NCBI GenBank assembly: GCA_900553805.1
Contig: USEU01000067.1
Location: 1 to 9,613 of the forward strand
Origin: an uncultured Eubacteriales bacterium
Lineage (GTDB): Bacteria > Bacillota > Clostridia > Oscillospirales > Oscillospiraceae
Reading direction: 5' to 3'
DNA length: 9,613 bases
Shown here: one piece after another, positions 1 to 5,973 of the stretch
Numbering within the stretch: position 1 is the first letter of the stretch
Layout of the letters: every line of letters starts with the position of its first letter
Position numbers and translations under genes: made by a program
Notes under the pieces: generated by a model
Database searches by the model: none
What the model was told of the DNA's origin: nothing
What the model saw: only the letters and a program-made list of their open reading frames with translations

Positions 1-51
1 GTGGGGCAAAAAGACGGCTGCGGCTCGCAGACACAATTGCGCGGTGTTGCC
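1..51 (-). repeat. Palindromic MITE-like repeat, copy A (partial, cut by window edge)
   Basis: Read on the - strand this is one terminus of the dispersed element seen complete at 3390-3550. It starts ggcaacaccgcgcaattg at position 51 and runs off the left edge. It is identical to the copy at the right edge over 50 bases and differs from the complete copy at only two of those positions (11 and 32 from the terminus). The terminus lies 26 bases before the rpiB start codon, so the element separates rpiB from whatever lies upstream. The four bases outside the terminus, read on the element strand, are TTAT, AT-rich like those of the other copies. Only the terminus is visible, so whether this copy is full length is unknown. 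Confidence 0.9.
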
Positions 52-77
52 ATAACAAAGAATGAAGGAGAACGATT

Positions 78-530
78 ATGAAAATTGCGGTTGGCTGTGA
101 TCACGGCGCTTTGACGCTGAAAAACAAGGTGGTTGCCCATTTGCTTCAGCGGGGCTTCCAGGTGGAGGACGTGGGTACCTACACCCCCGACAGCTGCGAC
201 TACGCGGACTACGCCGCGGCGGCCGCCCGGCTGGTCGCTTCCGGCGCATGCCAGCGGGGCATTGTGCTGTGCACCACCGGCATCGGCGTGGCGATCACCG
301 CCAATAAGGTCAAGGGCATCCGCTGCGCCCAGCTCAGCGACCTGATGTCTGCCCGGCTGACCCGGGAGCACAACGATACCAATATGATGGCCCTGGGTGC
401 GGCCATTGTGGGCGAGGGCCTGGCCCTGGAGATCGTGGATACCTGGCTGGATACCGCCTTTTCCCACGGGGAGCGCCACCAGCGGCGCATCGACAAGGTG
501 ATGGCCCTGGAAAAGGAAGCGCACGTATAA
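78..530 (+). CDS. rpiB: Ribose-5-phosphate isomerase B
   Basis: Cytosolic sugar-phosphate isomerase that interconverts ribose 5-phosphate and ribulose 5-phosphate in the non-oxidative pentose phosphate pathway. The 150-residue product has the normal RpiB/LacAB length and motifs: the N-terminal GCDHGA segment (residues 6-11, with Asp8 and His9), DVGT (31-34), DYADYA (41-46), the catalytic loop with Cys65 and TGIG (67-70), NKVKGIR (76-82), REHNDTN (96-102, with His98 as the expected ring-opening acid) and the C-terminal HQRRIDKV. The usual Gly after the catalytic cysteine is Thr66 here. The ATG is preceded by AAGGAG at 65-70, seven bases away, and matches the family N-terminus. prfA follows after 21 bases, so it probably belongs to the same transcript. 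An allose-6-phosphate or galactose-6-phosphate isomerase is less likely given the housekeeping neighbours. Confidence 0.95.
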   Translation: MKIAVGCDHGALTLKNKVVAHLLQRGFQVEDVGTYTPDSCDYADYAAAAARLVASGACQRGIVLCTTGIGVAITANKVKGIRCAQLSDLMSARLTREHNDTNMMALGAAIVGEGLALEIVDTWLDTAFSHGERHQRRIDKVMALEKEAHV

Positions 531-551
531 TCTGACCGTAAGGAGAATGGA

Positions 552-1610
552 ATGCTAGACAAACTGGAGGCCGTATCCAGCCGGTACGAGGAGCTGTGCG
601 CCAAGTCCGAGCAGCCTGGTTTTTACAGCGACCCCAAGCGCGCCGCCGCCATGCTGCGGGAGAAGAACGAGCTGGAGCCCGTTGTGGAGGCGTACCGCGC
701 TTACCGCCAGGCGGAGCGGGACATGGCGGAGGCCCAGGAGCTGATGGCGGAGCCGGAGATGAAGGAGCTTTGCCAGGAGACCTATGCCCATGCCAAGGCA
801 CGGAAGGAGGAGCTGTACGATCAATTGCAGATCCTCCTGCTGCCCAAGGACCCCAACGACGACAAGAGCGTCATCGTGGAGATCCGCGGCGGTGTGGGCG
901 GGGAGGAGAGCGCCCTGTTTGCCCACAGCCTGTTCCGCATGTATTCCATGTACGCCGCCGCCAAGGGCTGGAGCATCGAGCTGATGAACTATAACGATAC
1001 CGAGCTGGGCGGCGTGAAGGAGGCGGACTTCGTTATCAATGGCCGGGGGGCCTACTCCCGGATGAAGTACGAGTCCGGCGTCCACCGGGTCCAGCGGGTG
1101 CCGGAAACCGAGTCCGGCGGCCGGGTGCACACCTCCACCGCCACAGTGGCGGTGCTGCCGGAGATGGAAGAGGTGGACGTGCAGATCAATCCTGCCGATA
1201 TCGAGATGCAGGTCTACCGTGCCTCCGGCGCGGGCGGCCAGCACGTCAACAAGACCAGCTCCGCCGTCCGGCTGATCCACAAGCCGTCGGGCATTGTGGT
1301 ATCCTGCCAGGAGGAGCGCAGCCAGGTGCAGAACCGGGAGAAGTGCATGCGCATGCTGGCCTCCAAGCTCTATGAGCAGGAGCAGGAGCGGCTGGACAGC
1401 GAGATCACCGGCCTGCGCCGCAGCCAGGTTGGCTCCGGCATGCGCAACGAGCGCATCCGCACCTACAATTTTCCCCAGGGCCGGGTCACCGATCACCGCA
1501 TCGGCCTGACGCTGTATAAGATCGATTCCGTGATGGACGGCGACCTGGACGAGCTGATCAACGCTCTGGCCGCTGCTGACCAGGCGGAAAAACTGAAGCA
1601 TTCAAAGTAA
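552..1610 (+). CDS. prfA: Peptide chain release factor 1 (RF1)
   Basis: Class I release factor that reads UAA and UAG in the ribosomal A site and triggers peptide release. At 352 residues it has the usual RF1 length. The codon-reading motif is PET at 184-186 within RVPETESGGRVHTS, the RF1 type rather than the SPF type of RF2. The peptidyl-hydrolysis GGQ lies at 228-230 in GAGGQHVNKTSSAVRL, followed by the typical NREKCMRML and RIRTYNFPQGRVTDHR blocks (302-316). The ATG at 552 is preceded by AAGGAG at 540-545. An ATG at 547 lies in another frame and stops after three codons. In many bacteria prmC, which methylates the GGQ glutamine, is next to prfA; here the next gene is tsaE, 10 bases downstream, and prmC is not in the window. 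Confidence 0.98.
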   Translation: MLDKLEAVSSRYEELCAKSEQPGFYSDPKRAAAMLREKNELEPVVEAYRAYRQAERDMAEAQELMAEPEMKELCQETYAHAKARKEELYDQLQILLLPKDPNDDKSVIVEIRGGVGGEESALFAHSLFRMYSMYAAAKGWSIELMNYNDTELGGVKEADFVINGRGAYSRMKYESGVHRVQRVPETESGGRVHTSTATVAVLPEMEEVDVQINPADIEMQVYRASGAGGQHVNKTSSAVRLIHKPSGIVVSCQEERSQVQNREKCMRMLASKLYEQEQERLDSEITGLRRSQVGSGMRNERIRTYNFPQGRVTDHRIGLTLYKIDSVMDGDLDELINALAAADQAEKLKHSK

Positions 1611-1620
1611 GGGAAGAAAC

Positions 1621-2058
1621 ATGCATTATATCACCCATTCCCCCGAAGAAACGGAGCAGCTGGGGGCAGCGCTGGCACAGCAGCTGCGGCCCGGCACGGT
1701 CATCGCCTATACCGGCGACCTGGGCGCGGGCAAGACCGCCTTCACCCGGGGCCTGGCCCGGGGCCTGGGCTACCGGGAGCCGGTGACCAGCCCCACCTAT
1801 ACCATCGTCAACGAATACCTGGGCGGGCGGCTGCCGCTGTTCCATTTTGACATGTACCGCCTTTCCTCCTCCGACGACCTGTGGGACATTGGCTGGGAGG
1901 ACTATCTGGAGCGCGGCGGCGTGTGTGCCGTGGAGTGGAGCGAAAATGTGCGCGACGCCATGGAGGGAGCGCTCACCGTGGCCATCTCCAAGGTGGATGA
2001 AAATACAAGGGACATTGAGATCAGGGGAGGAAACGGCAATGCTGATATTGGCCTTTGA
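1621..2058 (+). CDS. tsaE: tRNA threonylcarbamoyladenosine biosynthesis ATPase TsaE
   Basis: Small P-loop ATPase (145 residues) that works with TsaB and TsaD to make N6-threonylcarbamoyladenosine at position 37 of ANN-decoding tRNAs. The family signature is clear: Walker A GDLGAGKT at 32-39, the conserved TSPTYTIVNEY stretch at 56-66, HFDMYRL around 75-81 with Asp77 as the Walker B-like acidic residue, and VEWSE at 104-108. AAGGGA at 1609-1614 overlaps the end of prfA and sits about 6 bases before the ATG. The 3' end overlaps tsaB by 20 bases in another frame, and the tsaB ribosome binding site lies inside tsaE. This suggests translational coupling of the two partners. Confidence 0.96.
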   Translation: MHYITHSPEETEQLGAALAQQLRPGTVIAYTGDLGAGKTAFTRGLARGLGYREPVTSPTYTIVNEYLGGRLPLFHFDMYRLSSSDDLWDIGWEDYLERGGVCAVEWSENVRDAMEGALTVAISKVDENTRDIEIRGGNGNADIGL

Positions 2059-2755
2059 GACCTCTGCCAAGGCTGCTTCGGTGGCGTTGATGCATGACGG
2101 GAAACTTCTGGGCGAGAGCTACCAGAACACCGGCCTGACCCACAGCCAGACCCTGATGGTCATGGCCCAGGAGCTGCTGGAGCAGTGCGGCATCGCCGTT
2201 TCCCAGCTGGGCGCGGTGGCGGTGGCCAACGGCCCCGGTTCCTTCACCGGCGTGCGCATCGGCGTGGCGGCGGCCAAGGGACTTGCCTGGGGCGCGGAGC
2301 TTCCCTGCTGCGGCGTCAGCACGCTGGCCGCCATGGCGGTGGGGCTGGGGGCGTGGCAGGGCTATGTCTGCCCGGTGATGGACGCCAGAAGAGGGCAGGT
2401 ATACAATGCGCTGTTCCATGTGGATTGTGGAAAATACACAAGAATCCGGGATGACCGGGCCATTTCTCTCCGGGATTTGGCGGAGGATGTAAAAAATCTT
2501 GCCGGGCCGATTTTTTTGGTTGGAGACGGGAGCATTTTGTGCTATAATGCTTTGTCGGAAATGCTCCCTGCTCTGGTACTTCCCCCGGAGCATCGGATGC
2601 ACCAGCGCGCCGTCGGCGTGGCGCTGGAGGCGCAGCGGATGCTGCCTTCCGGCGAATGCACCGACGCTGCGGGCCTGACTCCCAATTATCTCCGCCTGAG
2701 CCAGGCTGAACGGGAACGAAACGAAAGAATGCAGAATCAACAAAAAGGAGAGTAA
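2039..2755 (+). CDS. tsaB: tRNA threonylcarbamoyladenosine biosynthesis protein TsaB
   Basis: TsaB is the non-catalytic ASKHA-fold partner of TsaD in the t6A complex. The 238-residue product begins MLILAFETSAKAASVAL, the standard N-terminus. It then shows THSQTLM (34-40), the strongly conserved NGPGSFTGVRIG (64-75), MDARRGQVY (114-122) and a C-terminal PNYLRLSQAERE block (215-226). The frame is open far upstream to 1847, but the family start and AGGGGAGG at 2023-2030 both place the true start at the ATG at 2039, inside the end of tsaE. The acetyltransferase RimI and TsaD, often encoded just downstream, are absent; upp follows after 3 bases. A stretch from about 2420 to 2560 is noticeably richer in A and T than the rest of the gene and carries a promoter-like sequence. 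Confidence 0.96.
   Translation: MLILAFETSAKAASVALMHDGKLLGESYQNTGLTHSQTLMVMAQELLEQCGIAVSQLGAVAVANGPGSFTGVRIGVAAAKGLAWGAELPCCGVSTLAAMAVGLGAWQGYVCPVMDARRGQVYNALFHVDCGKYTRIRDDRAISLRDLAEDVKNLAGPIFLVGDGSILCYNALSEMLPALVLPPEHRMHQRAVGVALEAQRMLPSGECTDAAGLTPNYLRLSQAERERNERMQNQQKGE
2520..2548 (+). promoter_or_regulatory. Putative internal sigma-A promoter inside tsaB, facing upp
   Basis: TTGGAG (2520-2525) is followed by a 17-base spacer and a perfect TATAAT (2543-2548), which also has the TG extension of an extended -10 (TGC at 2540-2542). It lies in the AT-rich part of tsaB. Transcription would start near 2555 and give upp a 5' leader of about 200 bases covering the end of tsaB. The match is strong for a GC-rich genome, but activity is inferred. 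Confidence 0.55.
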
Positions 2756-2758
2756 AAG

Positions 2759-3388
2759 ATGGCAGAAGTACACGTATTGGATCATCCCCTGATTCAGCAC
2801 AAGCTGGCGATCCTGCGCAGCAAGGATACCAGCGTGAAGGAATTCCGTGAGCTGGTCGGCGAAATTGCCGGACTGATGTGCTACGAGGCGACCCGCAACC
2901 TCCCCGTCAAGGAAGTGGATGTGGAGACCCCCATCACCACCGCCAAGTGCAAGATGCTGGCCGGTAAGAAGCTGGCGATCGTTCCCGTCCTGCGGGCCGG
3001 CCTGGGCATGGTGGATAACATGGTTGCCCTGATCCCCTCCGCGAAGATCGGCCATATCGGTCTGTACCGCGACCCCGCCAGCCACAAGCCTGTGGAATAC
3101 TACTGCAAGCTGCCCGAGGACATCGAGTCCCGCCAGGTCTACGTGGTCGATCCCATGCTGGCCACCGGCGGCAGTGCGGTGGCTGCCATCAATTTCCTGA
3201 AGCAGCACGGCTGCAAGAACATCATTATGATGAACATCATCGGCGCGCCCGAGGGCGTGGCCGCCGTCCAGAAGGCCCATCCCGATGTGGAGATCTACCT
3301 GGCCGCCCTGGATGAAAAGCTGAATGAGAACGCCTACATCGTCCCCGGCCTGGGCGACGCCGGCGACCGCATCTTCGGCACCAAGTAA
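2759..3388 (+). CDS. upp: Uracil phosphoribosyltransferase
   Basis: Pyrimidine salvage enzyme that converts uracil and PRPP to UMP and pyrophosphate in the cytosol. The 209-residue length is exactly typical. Visible motifs are the N-terminal [13 protein letters not shown] (8-20), VLRAGLGM (77-84), the PRPP-binding loop [14 protein letters not shown] (127-140) and the C-terminal uracil-binding block [17 protein letters not shown] (193-209). The ATG follows AAAAAGGAG (2742-2750) by 8 bases and sits 3 bases after the tsaB stop, so it is at least partly cotranscribed with the upstream genes. The TAA stop (3386-3388) lies within the four-base TAAA that borders the palindromic repeat on both sides, so the repeat starts 1 base after the stop codon and separates upp from its terminator. 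Confidence 0.98.
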   Translation: MAEVHVLDHPLIQHKLAILRSKDTSVKEFRELVGEIAGLMCYEATRNLPVKEVDVETPITTAKCKMLAGKKLAIVPVLRAGLGMVDNMVALIPSAKIGHIGLYRDPASHKPVEYYCKLPEDIESRQVYVVDPMLATGGSAVAAINFLKQHGCKNIIMMNIIGAPEGVAAVQKAHPDVEIYLAALDEKLNENAYIVPGLGDAGDRIFGTK

Positions 3389-3389
3389 A

Positions 3390-3550
3390 GGCAACACCGC
3401 ACAATTGTGTCTGCGAGCCTCAGCCGTCTTTTTGCCCCACTTCTTCAGTTTGAAAAACGAGAAATACATACAGTATTCCTTCGTTTTCCAAACTTTGAAT
3501 TGAGGCAAAAATCCTGGCTGAGGCTTCTTGCCAAATTGTGTGGCGCTGCC
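3390..3550 (+). mobile_element. Complete palindromic MITE-like element, copy B (161 bp)
   Basis: Non-coding element whose two halves are inverted copies of each other. The left terminus ggcaacaccgcacaatt pairs with the right terminus (read inward ggcagcgccacacaatt, 14 of 17 identical). Further inside, agcctcagcc (3416-3425) pairs with ggctgaggct (3515-3524), the TTTTTGCC region pairs with GGCAAAAA, and agtttgaaaaacga (3447-3460) pairs with tcgttttccaaact (3480-3493) around a short AT-rich centre. TAAA flanks both sides (3386-3389 and 3551-3554), as expected for a 4-base target duplication. No ORF or transposase is present, so it would need an enzyme supplied elsewhere. Two further partial copies sit at the window edges. 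It could also be called a large REP/BIME-type repeat; the possible target duplication favours a transposon-derived origin. If transcribed from upp it would fold into one long hairpin. Confidence 0.85.
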
Positions 3551-3571
3551 TAAATCCCCTTATATGTCCGA

Positions 3572-3606
3572 CTGCCCCTGCCGTTCGGCAGGGGCAGCTT
3601 TTGCTT
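3572..3606 (+). terminator. Rho-independent terminator after upp
   Basis: A perfect 11-bp stem, ctgcccctgcc (3572-3582) with ggcaggggcag (3587-3597), closes a GTTC loop and is followed by CTTTTGCTT. It lies between the convergent upp and membrane-protein genes. On the - strand the stem is not followed by a T run, so it is mainly a + strand terminator. It is 184 bases from the upp stop because the palindromic element lies between them. Confidence 0.85.
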
Positions 3607-4417
3607 ATTCCTCCGGCTCTGCCGGGTACTCCACCTTGGGGATGAATCGGGTGGCGACCTTTCCTTTGCCCTTGTGCTTGACGTAGAAGTAGCCGATGGT
3701 GGAGAATACCACCGCGCCGATGAAATTGACAAACAGATCCTTCATGGTGTCGATGATGCCCAGATCCAGATAGCCGCCCAGACCCAGGGGCTCCTGGGTG
3801 CCGTCGGAGTGGACGATGATGGTGTCGGCAATGTCCCGGATGTGCACCACGGTATTGGTGCGGGTGGGATCCAGATCGACGGAGTGGATGGCGTGCACCA
3901 CCGTATCCTTCTGGGCATCCAGCCCCAGCAGCTGGTCACCGGCAAATTCCAGGAACTCCCACAGCACCCCCACCGTCATGGAGAAGCAGAAGGCGACAAG
4001 GGCCAGATACAGCGGCGAGAGCTTGAAGGAGAAGCGGTCGTTGCGGTTCAGCATATCCACCAGGCAGAAGCCGATGGCGGCGCACAGGAAGCCGTTGATG
4101 GTGTGCAGCATGGTGTCCCAGTTGGGCACCCGGATGTAGAAGCTGTTGATCTCCCCAAGAATTTCCGCCGCGAAAATGAACAGCAGGATGATGACCTCCA
4201 GCGTGCTGGGCAGCACCACCTTCAGCCTGCGGGCGACGATGCTGGGCAGCACCATCAGGAAAAGCGACAGGGCGCACAGGAAAACGCTCTGGTATTCCCG
4301 CCGCAGCACGGAGCGCACCAGCACGAAAATGACCAGCGCCCGCAGCACCAGGTACACGGTGAGGGTGGTCTTGTTCTGATAGAGCGGATTTCTTTTGGGC
4401 TTTGGTTTGCGAGACAT
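3605..4417 (-). CDS. Six-helix membrane protein, DUF2238/YjdF-like
   Basis: Predicted integral membrane protein of 270 residues with unknown function. It has a basic N-terminus (MSRKPKPKR) and about six hydrophobic helices near 18-38, 43-62, 71-90, 103-123, 134-155 and 226-246. Polar residues that look conserved lie in or next to the helices: Glu85, Glu89, Asn91, then WDTMLH (100-105), WEFLEF (153-158) and DTMKDLFVNFIGA (223-235). This WD..LH / WE..E / D...D...N.IGA layout resembles the DUF2238 (YjdF) membrane family, judged by eye only. A hydrophilic loop of about 60 residues (163-222) separates the last two helices, and the tail is charged. The ATG at 4417 follows AAGGGGGA (4423-4430 on the + strand) by 5 bases. 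It is monocistronic, with its own promoter, divergent from the zinc-ribbon gene. Confidence 0.8.
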   Translation of the reverse strand: MSRKPKPKRNPLYQNKTTLTVYLVLRALVIFVLVRSVLRREYQSVFLCALSLFLMVLPSIVARRLKVVLPSTLEVIILLFIFAAEILGEINSFYIRVPNWDTMLHTINGFLCAAIGFCLVDMLNRNDRFSFKLSPLYLALVAFCFSMTVGVLWEFLEFAGDQLLGLDAQKDTVVHAIHSVDLDPTRTNTVVHIRDIADTIIVHSDGTQEPLGLGGYLDLGIIDTMKDLFVNFIGAVVFSTIGYFYVKHKGKGKVATRFIPKVEYPAEPEE

Positions 4418-4444
4418 GTGAATCCCCCTTTTGCATATTGTTCC

Positions 4445-4472
4445 ATTATATCAGAGGAAAAACCAAGGTCAA
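4445..4472 (-). promoter_or_regulatory. Putative sigma-A promoter of the DUF2238-like gene
   Basis: On the - strand TTGACC (4467-4472) is separated by 16 bases from a perfect TATAAT (4445-4450). Transcription would start near 4438, about 20 bases before the start codon at 4417, leaving just enough leader for the ribosome binding site. Confidence 0.75.
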
Positions 4473-4526
4473 GGGCTGACAGAGGGAGAAAAATCAATAA
4501 TTTGTAAATTTCTTCCACCTGCGCTC

Positions 4527-4555
4527 TTTCCTTTGGGGAAGAGATATGATACAAT
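4527..4555 (+). promoter_or_regulatory. Putative promoter of the zinc-ribbon membrane protein gene
   Basis: TACAAT (4550-4555), five of six to the -10 consensus, sits 39 bases before the TTG start. A weak TTTCCT -35 (4527-4532) precedes it at 17 bases. An overlapping TATGAT (4545-4550) is an alternative -10. Intergenic position and AT content support it, but the -35 is poor. Confidence 0.5.
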
Positions 4556-4576
4556 GACCCCAAAAGGCGATCCGTC

Positions 4577-4596
4577 AAAGGAGGCTATGCGATTTG
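4577..4596 (+). promoter_or_regulatory. Ribosome binding site and TTG start of the zinc-ribbon gene
   Basis: AAAGGAGG (4577-4584) is a near-perfect Shine-Dalgarno sequence and lies 9 bases before the TTG at 4594. A closer ATG at 4587 is only 2 bases from it, is in another frame and ends after seven codons at 4608-4610, so TTG is preferred. The next in-frame ATG would remove the first zinc-ligand pair. Confidence 0.75.
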
Positions 4597-5964
4597 AAGA
4601 TAAAGTGTGAGTTCTGCGGCAGCATAATGAACGACACCGTGGAGGCCTGCCCCAATTGCGGCGCGCCCAACCCCAATGTCCGCCGCTCCAGCGGCGACCA
4701 GCCCCTGACCATCGAGCAGCTGAAGCAGTGGTACGAGAGCAAGGGCCTGCCCCCCTATACTGTGACCCGGTTCTTCATCGGTGAGGACTATACGGAACCC
4801 CGTGCCTTCGGCATCTACTACGAGGAAGAGACCGGCAACTACATCGTCTATAAAAACAAGGCCTCCGGCGAGCGGGCGGTGCGCTACCGGGGCACGGACG
4901 AGGCCTATGCCGTCAATGAGCTGTTCCAGCGCCTGAAGCAGGAGATCACCCAGCAGAAGATGAACAGCGCCAAAAAGGGGACCGCATCTCCCGCGTCCAC
5001 CGGCACCAGCGGGAAAAAGACCTCCGGCTGCCTGGGAAACCTGGCGGCGCTTGCCCTGCTGGTGGTGGGCGGCTTTGCGGTGCTGATCGCGTTTATTTTG
5101 GTGCTGGGCACCTTTCTGAGCCGCAATGACCCCAGCGGCGGCTATTATTTCTACGACGACACCAGCTATTATTACAGCACCAGAAGCTACGGCGACCTGA
5201 ACTGGTTCTATTACGACGATGCCCAGGACGACTGGCAGGGACCGCTGGGTTACAGCAGTGTGCCCGCCGCGCTGGAGACCAAAAAGCAGGCCAAGGAATA
5301 CTTCGTCCAGTCCGACTGGGCGCAGAGCCTGCCCTGCGGAGATTTCAGCGACAGCGCGTATGCCCGGGACCTGGAGGCAGGGCTGCAGATCCAGGAGGGG
5401 TATTACACCGCCGACGGGCTCTGTTATTACCATCTGCCGGGCAGCTATAACGAGGGCTGGTTCGTGTACACCGGCCAGTGGGAGGAGGCGGACTTCTCCG
5501 ACCTGCCCGCGGAGCTGCGGCATTCATCCCTGGCGGCGGATGCCTTCCTGTCAGAAAACTACAAGAGCCGGTATGGCGTTTCCGACTTCGCCGAGACGCT
5601 CTTCTACCGGGATCACAATGCCTCCCAGCGCATCAGCAGGGGCTACTATCAGGTGGAGGACGATATCCTCTACCACCTGGGCGACTACTATTTCGACGGC
5701 TGGTATGCCTACGACGGCGAGGACGACGAGTGGCGCTCCGTGGACATGGACGCCGTGCCGGAGGCCCTGCACCATCCCTCCCTGGCCGAGGACTTCTACT
5801 TTACCCCCACCTGGGACGCCTCCACCCAGTTCAGCGACTTCGAGGACACCGACACCTACAAGGACGCCACCAAGCAATGGAACAACGATGACGACAGCGA
5901 CTACGACTGGGGCAGCGACGACTCCTGGGACAGCGGCGACACCGACTGGGATTCCGACTGGTAA
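4594..5964 (+). CDS. Zinc-ribbon single-pass membrane protein with three ~80-residue outer repeats
   Basis: No named family recognised. The 456-residue product has a clear layout. An N-terminal zinc ribbon carries Cys5, Cys8, Cys19 and Cys22 (CEFC...CPNC). A soluble region of about 120 residues follows, including a YEEETGNYIVYKNK segment (76-89), then a Ser/Thr/Gly/Lys linker and one hydrophobic helix (about 148-174). The rest, predicted outside the cell because it follows the helix, is very rich in Tyr, Trp and Asp and consists of three diverged repeats. Each has a GYY block (183, 269, 350), a W-aromatic-x-Y block (204, 289, 370), a (V/L)P..L block followed by an acidic/aromatic stretch (223, 304, 388) and an SD block (252, 330, 414). 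The tail (430-456) is almost only Asp, Ser, Trp and Gly. There is no cleavable signal peptide. It may sense or bind a surface ligand, but this is speculation. It starts at TTG, has its own promoter and ends at a strong terminator. Confidence 0.85.
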   Translation: MKIKCEFCGSIMNDTVEACPNCGAPNPNVRRSSGDQPLTIEQLKQWYESKGLPPYTVTRFFIGEDYTEPRAFGIYYEEETGNYIVYKNKASGERAVRYRGTDEAYAVNELFQRLKQEITQQKMNSAKKGTASPASTGTSGKKTSGCLGNLAALALLVVGGFAVLIAFILVLGTFLSRNDPSGGYYFYDDTSYYYSTRSYGDLNWFYYDDAQDDWQGPLGYSSVPAALETKKQAKEYFVQSDWAQSLPCGDFSDSAYARDLEAGLQIQEGYYTADGLCYYHLPGSYNEGWFVYTGQWEEADFSDLPAELRHSSLAADAFLSENYKSRYGVSDFAETLFYRDHNASQRISRGYYQVEDDILYHLGDYYFDGWYAYDGEDDEWRSVDMDAVPEALHHPSLAEDFYFTPTWDASTQFSDFEDTDTYKDATKQWNNDDDSDYDWGSDDSWDSGDTDWDSDW

Positions 5965-5973
5965 ATTGAATCA

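Noticed and set aside
37..58. Outward promoter at the end of repeat copy A (TTGCGC with TAACAA)
   Set aside because: The spacing is only 10 bases, and no correctly spaced alternative is seen in the visible part of the element.
555..1601. 348-codon open frame on the - strand opposite prfA
   Set aside because: Leu/His/Val-rich shadow of RF1 with no domain.
1847..2038. Upstream extension of the tsaB frame
   Set aside because: Overlaps tsaE, is Pro/Trp/Ser-rich and unlike any TsaB N-terminus; the ATG at 2039 has the ribosome site and family start.
2021..3508. 495-codon open frame on the - strand across tsaB, upp and part of the repeat
   Set aside because: Antisense to two clear enzymes and running into non-coding repeat; composition is that of a shadow frame.
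3386..3606. CRISPR array or riboswitch between upp and the next gene
   Set aside because: There is a single palindrome rather than direct repeats with spacers, and it lies after, not before, a gene; no riboswitch core is recognisable.
3674..4507. 277-codon open frame on the + strand opposite the membrane protein
   Set aside because: Gln/His/Gly-rich antisense shadow; the - strand frame has a promoter, ribosome site and membrane helices.
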